Source: Gordonia phthalatica (GTDB taxonomy: Bacteria > Actinomycetota > Actinomycetes > Mycobacteriales > Mycobacteriaceae). Taken from it: a stretch of DNA of 64,000 nt. Made by a program: the position numbers and the translations under genes. This document shows, piece by piece, positions 37,582 to 45,169 of the stretch. How positions within the stretch are numbered: position 1 is the first letter of the stretch; every line of letters starts with the position of its first letter. The stretch spans positions 2,418,001 to 2,482,000 of the forward strand of contig NZ_CP011853.1 of the NCBI RefSeq assembly GCF_001305675.1, given 5' to 3'. The notes under the pieces were generated by a model. That model was not told the origin of the DNA and searched no databases. It saw only the letters and a list, made by a program, of their open reading frames with translations.

Positions 37582-39757
37582 GCACCACCAGCCGCGACGT
37601 GGTTCGGGTCATCGCGACGTACCGGTCGACGGCGCCCGCGATGTCGTCGCCGAACTGAGCCGGGTCCACCAGGACCACCAGGTCGAACTCGAGTCCCTTG
37701 GCGGTGATCGGGGTCAGTGAGTCGACGCGATCGTCGGCGGGGAACGTCGGGTCGCCGATGATGCAGGCGATGCCGTCGACGTTCTCCGACCGCCACCGCG
37801 CCACGATCGTCGCGAGTTCCCTGGTCGCGGCGAACTCCACGGGCAGGCCGCCGGTGCGGATCGACTCCGGTACCGCGACGCCAGGCAGTGCAGCGAGGAT
37901 GCCCGGCCGGGCATGCTCCATCACCTCTGCGGGCGTGCGGTAGTTGACGGTCAGCGTGGTGCGACGCGGCTCCCCCACCCCCACGCGGCGGAGTCGGTCC
38001 TCCCACGTCTCGGTGAAGCCGGCGCGCGACTGCGCGCGGTCACCGACGATGGTGAAGCTCCGCGACGGACAGCGTGCGAGGAGCATCTGCCACTGTGCGT
38101 CGGTGAGGTCCTGCGCCTCGTCGACGACGATGTGCGCGAACGGTCCGGCGAGCGGATCCGCGTCGCGGTCCGACATGCCGGTCTCGTCGACGATGACATC
38201 CTGGATGTCCTCAGCCCGCAGCATGGTGACGAGACCTTCTCCGTCGTCGCCGGCGATCAACTCGTCGATCACGCGGTCGCGGACGCGTCGCTGTTCGCGG
38301 ATCTCGGCTCGGCGGCGCTGTCGCCCGTGTGCCGCGTCCGCGTCGCCGAGTCTGCGGCGAGCGGCGTCGAGGAGTGGCAGGTCCTCGACGGTGAACTCCG
38401 AGTCCTCGTCCCGGCGCAGCAGCGCACGCTGCTCCGCGGTCAGCCACGGCGCGCACAGTCGCAGGTAGGCCGGCACCGCCCACAGGTCGGCGATCATGGT
38501 CGTCGCATCGAGCATCGGCCACGCGCGGTGCAGGATCGTCGCCAGATCGTGGTCGGCTTCCAGCGCCGGCCGCACTCGGTCGTCGGGCACGTCGCGGCCG
38601 GTCATCGCCCGGATCCTCGGCGCGAGCACCTCGACCAGCGCATCCCAGATCTCGTCGTGCGCCTCGTTGTGCACCGAAGCGGAGCCGACCGCGCCGAAGG
38701 CCTCCGCCCAGTCCTCGCCGGTCACCTCGAGATCACCCCACGGCGTCTCGACGTCGACGATCTCGACCGGCGGGTCCTCGTAGAACGCGACAGCGGCGTC
38801 GACCGCCTCGACCGACCGCGCCGACGATTTCAGGTCGGCGACCCGCTCATCGGTCTCGGGCGCGAGGCTCGCCGACCCGGGCACCAGGTCGGCGAGGGTG
38901 CAGGTGGCGACGCCCTCCTCTCCGAGGCTGGGCAGCACGTCGCCGACATAGCTCAAGTAGGGGCGATGCGGTCCGACGATGAGGATCTCGCCGCGGTTCC
39001 CGCCGAGTCGCGGGTCGGCGTACAGCAGATAGGCGGCGCGATGCAGGGCGACGACCGTCTTGCCGGTGCCCGGCCCTCCGTCGACGACGAGCGGTCCGCG
39101 GGAGTCGGCGCGGATCGCCGCGTCTTGATCGGCGGCGATGGTGCCGAGCACCGACGTCATCTTCGGCGATCGGTCGACGCCGAGGCTCGCGATGAACGCC
39201 GACTGACTGTCGAGGGCGGCGGTGTCGGCGCGGTCGTCGGCGGTGAAGACTTCATCCCAGTAGTCGATGATCGCCTCCCGCGACCACCGGTAGTGTCGGC
39301 GAGACGCCACGCCCATCGGGTCGGCCAGGGTGGCGGCGAAGAAGGGCGCGGCGGCCGCGGTGCGCCAGTCGATCAGCAGAGCGGTGCCGTCGGCCGCGGA
39401 CACGCCGATCCGGCCGATGTACGCGACGGTGCCGTCCGCGTGGACCACGCGGCCGAGGCACACGTCGGTCCCGATCCGGGTGAGAGTCCGGATCCGCGTC
39501 GAGAGGCGGCGGATCTCCTGGTCTCGGACCACCCCCGCCTCCACTCGGACATCGGTGGACCGACGGGCGGCGTCGAGCGCGGCGCGCGCGTCCGAGATCT
39601 GCGCGGTGATGCGTTCCCGGATGCGGACGAGGTGGGTCGCGTCGGCGGCGATCAAGTCCGGGCGTCTCTTCTCGGAGAGTCGTTCGGGGAGGGCGAATAC
39701 GGTGGCGGGCAAGCGGACCCCATGCTGGTCGAAGGCGGTGAGTCGACCATTGTGCAC
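37553..39757 (-). CDS. helR: HelD/HelR-type RNA polymerase recycling ATPase
   Basis: 734-residue superfamily 1 motor. Walker A is VDGGPGTGKTVVALHRAAYLLY (227-234), Walker B IVVDEAQDLTDAQW, with motifs RTTLTVNYRTP and ITAKGLEFDLVVLV near the C-terminus. The N-terminal coiled segment (residues 34-68) matches the arm that enters the RNA polymerase channels. In actinobacteria HelR frees polymerase from rifamycins. GTG 39757 lies 7 bases after a rifamycin-associated-like palindrome at 39765-39784, which supports the HelR assignment. The true start could be slightly downstream. Confidence 0.88.
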   Translation of the reverse strand: MHNGRLTAFDQHGVRLPATVFALPERLSEKRRPDLIAADATHLVRIRERITAQISDARAALDAARRSTDVRVEAGVVRDQEIRRLSTRIRTLTRIGTDVCLGRVVHADGTVAYIGRIGVSAADGTALLIDWRTAAAAPFFAATLADPMGVASRRHYRWSREAIIDYWDEVFTADDRADTAALDSQSAFIASLGVDRSPKMTSVLGTIAADQDAAIRADSRGPLVVDGGPGTGKTVVALHRAAYLLYADPRLGGNRGEILIVGPHRPYLSYVGDVLPSLGEEGVATCTLADLVPGSASLAPETDERVADLKSSARSVEAVDAAVAFYEDPPVEIVDVETPWGDLEVTGEDWAEAFGAVGSASVHNEAHDEIWDALVEVLAPRIRAMTGRDVPDDRVRPALEADHDLATILHRAWPMLDATTMIADLWAVPAYLRLCAPWLTAEQRALLRRDEDSEFTVEDLPLLDAARRRLGDADAAHGRQRRRAEIREQRRVRDRVIDELIAGDDGEGLVTMLRAEDIQDVIVDETGMSDRDADPLAGPFAHIVVDEAQDLTDAQWQMLLARCPSRSFTIVGDRAQSRAGFTETWEDRLRRVGVGEPRRTTLTVNYRTPAEVMEHARPGILAALPGVAVPESIRTGGLPVEFAATRELATIVARWRSENVDGIACIIGDPTFPADDRVDSLTPITAKGLEFDLVVLVDPAQFGDDIAGAVDRYVAMTRTTSRLVVLSPGSGATS

Positions 39758-39764
39758 GCTGCCC

Positions 39765-39784
39765 GGGGCCTTGCGGCAAGCCCC
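39765..39784 (-). promoter_or_regulatory. Rifamycin-associated element-like palindrome
   Basis: Minus strand reads GGGGCTTGC-C-GCAAGGCCCC, which matches, apart from one central base, the rifamycin-associated element (RAE) I recall from upstream of rifamycin-inactivating and helR genes. It sits in the 60-base gap directly before helR. Confidence 0.75.
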
Positions 39785-39817
39785 TGGCCTCGGGTTATCC
39801 TGGAGTGGGCGGAGAGT

Positions 39818-40951
39818 TCAGAGTCGGTTCGAGATCAGTGGAACCAACTGCTCGTCGTCGGTCCAGGCACCGTGATGGCCGATCAGCGTCGACTCCATCG
39901 GCTCGTTGCCGGGGCAGGTCAGCACGCTGGTCCCCTGCGCCACCGCCAACACATCCCCGATCCGCGCGGCGATCGTCTCGATCGGCGGGGTGACCCCGAA
40001 CCAGTGCTCGTCCAATGCCTGTTCCCGCGTCACCACCTGCGCGTGCCGACCGAGCACCGTTCCCCAGTTGCCCGCCACATCGGCGACGGCGTCGGCGTGG
40101 TCGGCGTACACGTGACGGACCCGAGCCTCACCGGAGATGAGCCTGACTCCCTCGTGAAGCAGCGGCTCGGCGTCGAGATCGATCCGTTCCTCGGCACCGA
40201 CCATGCCGTGGTCCCCGGTGATCAGCAGCGTGCAGGTGTCCGGGAGATCGGCGAACAGGTCCGCGACGGCGGCGTCGACCGTCTCCAGCACGTGCAGCCA
40301 ATGCGGCGACTCCGGCCCGCGGAAGTGTCCGACGGCGTCGAGCTTCGGATAGTAGGCGTACGCGAAGCGACCGGTGCCGTTGTCGTGGCGCGCCACCTCC
40401 AGGATGCCGTCACGGACCGCGGCGAGGTCCTCGGCCGCGTGCAGGTGTCCGGATACCCCGAACGCGGCCCGGGTGAGTCCCGACCGCACCTGGTAGCCGG
40501 GCACCACGAAGTGGATGTCGATTCCACTTCCCGCCAACTGTGCGACGGTGCTCGTGACGGTCTGCAGGTCCTCGGGCACCACAGCGTCGCGTGCATCGGG
40601 CCCCTCCGCGTTCCCGGTTCGCCAGCGCAGCGCGTTGAAGTTCTCGAGTCCGTCGCCCGAGCGCAGCGCGAAGCTGTAGCCGATGATGCCGTGCGTGGCG
40701 CACGGCGCCCCGATCGCGAGGCTGGCGATACTGGTCGCGGTCGTCGCCGGAAACCCGGCCTGCAGGGTCGTCACGACGTGCGCCGCCAGGGTCGGTGCCA
40801 CATCGGCGTGCCGGGACAGGAGCTCGGCCCCCAGCCCGTCGATCAGCAGGACCACCACGTCGCGCGCGGGGTGCACGCCGAGCGGATTCTCCGCCTGACC
40901 GTCGAGCGCGAGCGCGACGCTGGGCAGGACATCGGCGAGCGTTGGTCTCAT
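39818..40951 (-). CDS. Alkaline phosphatase/nucleotide pyrophosphatase superfamily enzyme
   Basis: 377 residues with the phosphodiesterase fold (PF01663). Metal and nucleophile sites are visible as VVLLIDGLGAELL (Asp38), GFPATTATSIASLAIG (Thr near 71), YPKLDAVGH and ITGDHGMVG. No signal peptide, so it is cytosolic. ATG 40951 is chosen because CATAGT stands 7 bases upstream on the minus strand (leaderless) and the longer ORF start is inside the divergent gene's region. Substrate is a phosphodiester or nucleotide, unidentified. Confidence 0.88.
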   Translation of the reverse strand: MRPTLADVLPSVALALDGQAENPLGVHPARDVVVLLIDGLGAELLSRHADVAPTLAAHVVTTLQAGFPATTATSIASLAIGAPCATHGIIGYSFALRSGDGLENFNALRWRTGNAEGPDARDAVVPEDLQTVTSTVAQLAGSGIDIHFVVPGYQVRSGLTRAAFGVSGHLHAAEDLAAVRDGILEVARHDNGTGRFAYAYYPKLDAVGHFRGPESPHWLHVLETVDAAVADLFADLPDTCTLLITGDHGMVGAEERIDLDAEPLLHEGVRLISGEARVRHVYADHADAVADVAGNWGTVLGRHAQVVTREQALDEHWFGVTPPIETIAARIGDVLAVAQGTSVLTCPGNEPMESTLIGHHGAWTDDEQLVPLISNRL

Positions 40952-41000
40952 GTCTCTCACTATGCGGCACCGGCGGACCGCGGGAGCGGACAATGGTGGC

Positions 41001-41993
41001 ATGCTCCCCGTTCTCAACCTCCGCACCGCAGACGCCGACCCCGCCGAGTTCCGCCGGAGGCTGCTCGACGCGACCCACACGGTCGGCTTCTTCTATCTCA
41101 CCGGCCACGGTGTCCCGCAGACCGCGATCGACCGGATCCTGCGGGTGGCCCGCGAGTTCTTCGCGCTGCCGCAGTCCGCCAAGGACGAGATCAGCATGCT
41201 GAACAGCCCGCAGTTCCGCGGCTACACCCGTCTCGGCGGTGAGCTCACCAACGGTGCCGTCGACTGGCGCGAGCAGGTGGATCTGGGGCCCGACCTGCCC
41301 GTGATCGAGGGTGCTGAGGGCTACTGGAACCTGCAGGGGCCAAATCAGTGGCCGTCGGCGCAGCCCGAGTTCCGCGAGGCGCTGTACCGCTGGGACGACC
41401 GTCTCGCGGAGGTCGGTCGTCGTCTCCTCGCCCACTGGGCGACCGCGCTCGGCGCACCGGACGACGTCTTCGACGCCGCTTTCCGGGATCGACCGGCCAC
41501 GCTGATCAAGGTGGTCCGCTATCCCGGCAGCGACGAGACCCCGCAGGGAGTCGGCGCGCACAAGGACTCCGGGGTGCTCACCCTGCTGCTCGTGGAGCCC
41601 GGCTCCGCGGGCCTGCAGGTGGAGGCCGCGGACGGCTCATGGATCGACGCCCCGCCGCTCGACGGCGCCTTCATCGTCAACATCGGCGAGCTACTCGAGT
41701 TCGCGACCGACGGCTATCTGCGCGCCACCCGCCACCGCGTGCTCGCGCCCGCGCCCGGCACCGACCGGCTCTCGATCCCGTACTTCTTCAACCCGTCGCT
41801 CGACGCGCAGATCCCGACGCTGACGCTGCCCGACCACCTGGCCGCCGACGCCCGCGGCATCGAGGACGATCCGGCGAACCCCATCTACGGCACGTACGGG
41901 GAGAACGCGTGGAAGTCCCGCACCCGGGCGCACCCGGACGTCGCTGCGAAGCACCACGGCATCGTGCCGGCCGGTGACGCGTCGGCGTACTGA
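41001..41993 (+). CDS. Isopenicillin N synthase-like 2-oxoglutarate/Fe(II) oxygenase
   Basis: 330 residues. The iron triad is His187-x-Asp189 (GVGAHKDSGVLTLL) and His245 (RATRHRVLAP); the 2-oxoglutarate clamp is Arg256-x-Ser258 (DRLSIPYFF). The N-terminal DIOX_N domain reads TVGFFYLTGHGVPQTAIDRIL. Such bacterial enzymes often hydroxylate amino acids or purine-like compounds; no substrate is evident. Start ATG 41001 is preceded by CAATGG, compatible with leaderless expression; it is divergent from the phosphatase gene with 49 bases between. Confidence 0.9.
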   Translation: MLPVLNLRTADADPAEFRRRLLDATHTVGFFYLTGHGVPQTAIDRILRVAREFFALPQSAKDEISMLNSPQFRGYTRLGGELTNGAVDWREQVDLGPDLPVIEGAEGYWNLQGPNQWPSAQPEFREALYRWDDRLAEVGRRLLAHWATALGAPDDVFDAAFRDRPATLIKVVRYPGSDETPQGVGAHKDSGVLTLLLVEPGSAGLQVEAADGSWIDAPPLDGAFIVNIGELLEFATDGYLRATRHRVLAPAPGTDRLSIPYFFNPSLDAQIPTLTLPDHLAADARGIEDDPANPIYGTYGENAWKSRTRAHPDVAAKHHGIVPAGDASAY

Positions 41994-42016
41994 TCCGGCG
42001 GGGATAGGTTGAAGGG

Positions 42017-42757
42017 ATGACCTCGCGTGCCGAATCCGCCCCCGATCGAGCGCCGCGTGCCCGCACCGTCGCCGAACTCGATCAACTCGTCACCGGGTGC
42101 CGCGCGTGTCCGCGGCTCGTCGCGTGGCGCGAGGAGGTGGCGCGGACCAAGCGTGCGTCCTTCCGTGACCAGACCTATTGGGGGAAGGCGATTCCCGGCT
42201 TCGGACCGGACGACGCCGGGATCCTGATCGTCGGCCTCGCACCGGCCGCGCACGGTGCCAATCGGACCGGTCGCATGTTCACCGGCGACCGCAGCGGCGA
42301 CTTCCTCTTCGCCGCGATGCACGCCGTCGGGCTCGCGAATCAGCCGTACGCGGTGTCCGCCGACGACGGCCTCGAACTGATCGGAACCCGGATCACCTCG
42401 CCGGTGCACTGCGCACCGCCCGCCAACAAGCCCACCCCCGCCGAACGCCGCACGTGCGCGCCGTACCTGAACCGGGAGCTGGAACTGCTCGCGGACACGG
42501 TTCGGGTCGCGGTGGTCCTCGGTGGCTTCGGCTGGCAGGCGCTGATGTCGTCGCTGACCGACGGCGGCTGGGCGGTCCCGAGGCCGCGCCCGAAGTTCGG
42601 GCACGGCACGAAGGTCGTGATCGAGCATCCCGACGGCCGGACGCTGACCGTCCTCGGATGCTTCCACGTCAGCCAGCAGAACACCTTCACCGGCCGGTTG
42701 ACGCCCGCCATGCTCGAGGGAGTCCTCAGCGACGCGAAGTCACTGGCTAGTCTCTGA
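42017..42757 (+). CDS. Uracil-DNA glycosylase family 5 (UdgB-like)
   Basis: DNA repair glycosylase, 246 residues. Motif A GLAPAAHGANRTGRMFTGD (73-91) lacks the usual Asp/Asn, as in UDGb. The iron-sulfur cysteines are Cys28, Cys31, Cys132 and Cys147. The second active-site motif is HVSQQNTFTGRLT near the C-terminus. It removes uracil and possibly hypoxanthine from DNA. It starts 23 bases after the oxygenase gene, so the two may be co-transcribed. Confidence 0.93.
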   Translation: MTSRAESAPDRAPRARTVAELDQLVTGCRACPRLVAWREEVARTKRASFRDQTYWGKAIPGFGPDDAGILIVGLAPAAHGANRTGRMFTGDRSGDFLFAAMHAVGLANQPYAVSADDGLELIGTRITSPVHCAPPANKPTPAERRTCAPYLNRELELLADTVRVAVVLGGFGWQALMSSLTDGGWAVPRPRPKFGHGTKVVIEHPDGRTLTVLGCFHVSQQNTFTGRLTPAMLEGVLSDAKSLASL

Positions 42758-42784
42758 CCTGTTGACATCGTTCCGGGAGGCAGC

Positions 42785-43282
42785 ATGTCGTCGTTCACCG
42801 CACCGCGGGCCACGCGCATCGCCCGAGTCGTCGGGCACACCGCGTGGTGGCTGTTCGTCGTCACCCAGGTGATGAAGGACGCGCCGGCCGCCACCGGGCT
42901 GCCGAGCCGCTACCGCGCGTACACGCCGCTCACCGACGCGGGGTGGACCGCGTACACGCCGCTGACCTCGTCGTCGTCGGACTTCACGGATGTGAACGCG
43001 CTGGCGACGGTGTCCATCGTGGCGATCCTCGCATGCGTGGTGGCCGCCGTGGTCGAGGCGTTCGTCGACCGACGGTGGCTGACGGGGCTCTTCACCGTCG
43101 CGGCGCCGATCGTCGGCGGCGCTCTGGTCGTCGTGGGTGTGGAGTCGCAGTACGGCGGCGTCTGGAGCGACATCTGGCTGCGTCCGATGCTCGCCGCCGG
43201 GTTGGTCCTGCTCGGTGTCGCGGTCCGCGAGATCTGGGCCCGCGGATTCGCACCGGCGGCCGTCGCCGGGCGGCGCTCGTGA
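42785..43282 (+). CDS. Hypothetical membrane protein
   Basis: 165 residues with four hydrophobic stretches (near 20-30, 72-92, 100-120, 136-150). The exposed loop contains a short internal duplication, RAYTPLTDAGWT then AYTPLTSS. ATG 42785 follows GGGAGG. It starts 27 bases after udgB, so it may share its transcript. Function unknown. Confidence 0.7.
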   Translation: MSSFTAPRATRIARVVGHTAWWLFVVTQVMKDAPAATGLPSRYRAYTPLTDAGWTAYTPLTSSSSDFTDVNALATVSIVAILACVVAAVVEAFVDRRWLTGLFTVAAPIVGGALVVVGVESQYGGVWSDIWLRPMLAAGLVLLGVAVREIWARGFAPAAVAGRRS

Positions 43283-43290
43283 ACGACGGT

Positions 43291-43311
43291 CCATGACCTC
43301 CGAGGTCATGG
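43291..43311. promoter_or_regulatory. Palindromic operator upstream of the XRE regulator
   Basis: Perfect arms CCATGACCT-3-AGGTCATGG, 21 bases in all, centred about 45 bases before the XRE start and just upstream of a possible -10 TAGCGT at 43332-43337. Likely autoregulatory site. Confidence 0.6.
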
Positions 43312-43345
43312 TCGGGCAGCATCGGCGCGACTAGCGTCTGAACGC

Positions 43346-44131
43346 ATGACGACCCTCACCTCTCCACCGGACGTCGGGCCCGCCCTGCGGCGGTGGCGCC
43401 AGCACCGACAGCTCAGCCAACTGCAGCTCGCCGACCGCGCGGGCGTGTCGACCAGGCACCTCAGCTGGGTGGAGAACGGTAGATCGCACCCGACGCGCGA
43501 CATGATCGAGCGGCTCGCCGACCACCTGGACGTGCCGCTGCGCGAACGCAACCAGCTGCTGCTGTCGGGCGGGTTCGCCCCCGCGTACCGCGACTGCGAC
43601 CTCTCCTCTCCGGACCTGTTCGCGGTCAGTTCAGCCCTGCGGTCCCTGCTCGACGCCCAGGTGCCGTTCCCCGCGCTGCTGCTGGACCGGTGGTGGGACG
43701 TCGTCGACCACAACACGGCGGTGGAACCACTGCTCGCGGCGTGCGCCCCGCACCTGCTGGAGCCGCCGATGAACGCCGTGCGCCTGGCGCTCCATCCGGA
43801 CGGTCTCGCACCGCGGATCGTCAATCTCGGACAGTGGCGACGCCATCTCATCGGCCAGGTCCGCAGCCGCGCGGACCGTCTCGCCGACGCTCGGCTCTCC
43901 GCACTCGCGGACGAGGCCGCGGGCTATCCGGGTGACGACGTCGGCACACCCGACCCGAGCGACGTGGTGGTGCCGATGCGGTTGGCGACGCCTGCGGGCG
44001 AACTCCGATTGTTCAGTGTCCTCACCGCCGTCGAGTCGGCGCTCGACGTCACCGTCGACGAACTCCGCGTCGAATCGTTCTACCCGGCGGACGACGCGAC
44101 GCGCGCCGCACTCACCACCCCTACCGACTGA
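43346..44131 (+). CDS. XRE-family regulator with MmyB-like ligand domain
   Basis: 261 residues. The HTH at about 12-68 reads ALRRWRQHRQLSQLQLADRA, then GVSTRHLSWVENGRSHPTR. Residues 100-250 match the MmyB ligand-binding domain (PALLLDRWWDVVDHNTAVEPLL, then PAGELRLFSVLTAV). Such proteins are thought to bind fatty-acid-like molecules and control neighbouring genes. The thioesterase gene starts 29 bases downstream and is the probable target. A 21-base palindrome lies in the promoter. Confidence 0.9.
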   Translation: MTTLTSPPDVGPALRRWRQHRQLSQLQLADRAGVSTRHLSWVENGRSHPTRDMIERLADHLDVPLRERNQLLLSGGFAPAYRDCDLSSPDLFAVSSALRSLLDAQVPFPALLLDRWWDVVDHNTAVEPLLAACAPHLLEPPMNAVRLALHPDGLAPRIVNLGQWRRHLIGQVRSRADRLADARLSALADEAAGYPGDDVGTPDPSDVVVPMRLATPAGELRLFSVLTAVESALDVTVDELRVESFYPADDATRAALTTPTD

Positions 44132-44160
44132 CGACGAACGACCCACGAAGGAGAGAATCC

Positions 44161-44595
44161 GTGACCACTGCACTCTCATCCATCGCCGACACCTGGATCA
44201 ACGGTGTCCTGCTCCGCTCTCCGGTCGCTCGCGCGATCGGACTCCGTCTGGTGTCCGCGGTTCCCGAATCGGTGACCATCGCACTCCCCTACTCCGACGA
44301 TTCCGTCACCGTGCCGGGCGTCCTGCACGGCGGTGTCATCGCCACCCTCATCGACACGGCGGCCGCCGCCGCCTCCGCGTCCGGCCTCACCGACGACGAT
44401 GCCGACACCACCGGTGGGGCGACGGCCGATCTGACGATCCACTACCTGCTCCCGGGCACCGGCGATCTGACCGCGACCGCCGACGTCGTCAGTCGCACGC
44501 GCAGCGCCACCCTGAGCGAGATCAAGGTTCGAGACGTCTCCGGCGCCCTCGTCGTGACCGGCGTAGCGACCAGTCGATTCTTCCGGAAACGCTGA
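44161..44595 (+). CDS. PaaI-family hotdog thioesterase
   Basis: 144-residue acyl-CoA thioesterase of the hotdog fold: VTVPGVLHGGVIATLIDTAAAAA carries the HGG motif and catalytic Asp, followed by TADLTIHYLLPGTGDL. GTG 44161 follows AAGGAG at 8 bases. Co-transcription with the MmyB-like regulator suggests removal of an unwanted acyl-CoA. Acyl specificity is unknown. Confidence 0.88.
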   Translation: MTTALSSIADTWINGVLLRSPVARAIGLRLVSAVPESVTIALPYSDDSVTVPGVLHGGVIATLIDTAAAAASASGLTDDDADTTGGATADLTIHYLLPGTGDLTATADVVSRTRSATLSEIKVRDVSGALVVTGVATSRFFRKR

Positions 44596-44689
44596 GACGA
44601 GTCTCCGCATTCACGCACTCAGTCGATCACGATTCGGGTCATCCATTCGAACGTACGACAGTCTGATCAGTGCCGGGTGTCGTAGCCCT

Positions 44690-44719
44690 GTTCTACTGTT
44701 ATGTCCATAAGCGTAGAAC
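44690..44719. promoter_or_regulatory. Inverted repeat upstream of the DUF1330-like gene
   Basis: GTTCTAC-16-GTAGAAC, perfect 7-base arms, 68 bases before the ATG at 44787. Possible operator in an otherwise featureless 191-base gap. Confidence 0.4.
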
Positions 44720-44786
44720 TGTACTCAATCACCCGAATTCAGGCGATGATCCGTCGACGACTCGCCGTCCAAGAACAGGTGTCATC

Positions 44787-45146
44787 ATGACCACCACCCA
44801 CGACCGCTCCCCCGCCGACGCGACCGCATCCGACCGGTCCGTCTCGCACGCCCCGATCGACCTGTGCTGCCTGGTGTGGGCCCATGCCGACAACGAGGGC
44901 GCCATGGCCGAGTACGAGGATCTGGTGCTCGGACTGCTTCCCGAACACGGCGGAAAGATCCTCGCGCGCGCCATCGGCCCCGGCCTCGACGGCACTCCGC
45001 ACGAGACGCAGTTCATCCGTCTGCCCAGCCAGGACGCCTTGGACGCCTACCTCGGCGACCCGCGCCGCGACGAGTTCTCCGCGCAGCGGGACCGCCTGAT
45101 CAAGCGGACCGTCGTCTACCCGGTCCGGTTCGCCGAACGCGGCTGA
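44787..45146 (+). CDS. Small ferredoxin-fold protein (DUF1330/EthD-like)
   Basis: 119 residues. After a disordered, Ser/Asp-rich N-terminus, the rest fits a dimeric alpha-beta barrel: CCLVWAHADNEGAMAEYEDLVLGLLPEHGGKI, then FIRLPSQDALDAYLGDPRRDEF. Relatives include DUF1330 and antibiotic-monooxygenase-like proteins. The longer in-frame start at 44670 has no RBS. Function unknown. Confidence 0.7.
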   Translation: MTTTHDRSPADATASDRSVSHAPIDLCCLVWAHADNEGAMAEYEDLVLGLLPEHGGKILARAIGPGLDGTPHETQFIRLPSQDALDAYLGDPRRDEFSAQRDRLIKRTVVYPVRFAERG

Positions 45147-45169
45147 GGTCGACCCTCGAGCGGCCGGGC

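Noticed and set aside
44689..44710. Partial similarity to the composite element (CTGTTCT then TCCATA)
   Set aside because: The two parts are 8 bases further apart than in the BKACE cluster and the second block is absent, so chance similarity is likelier.
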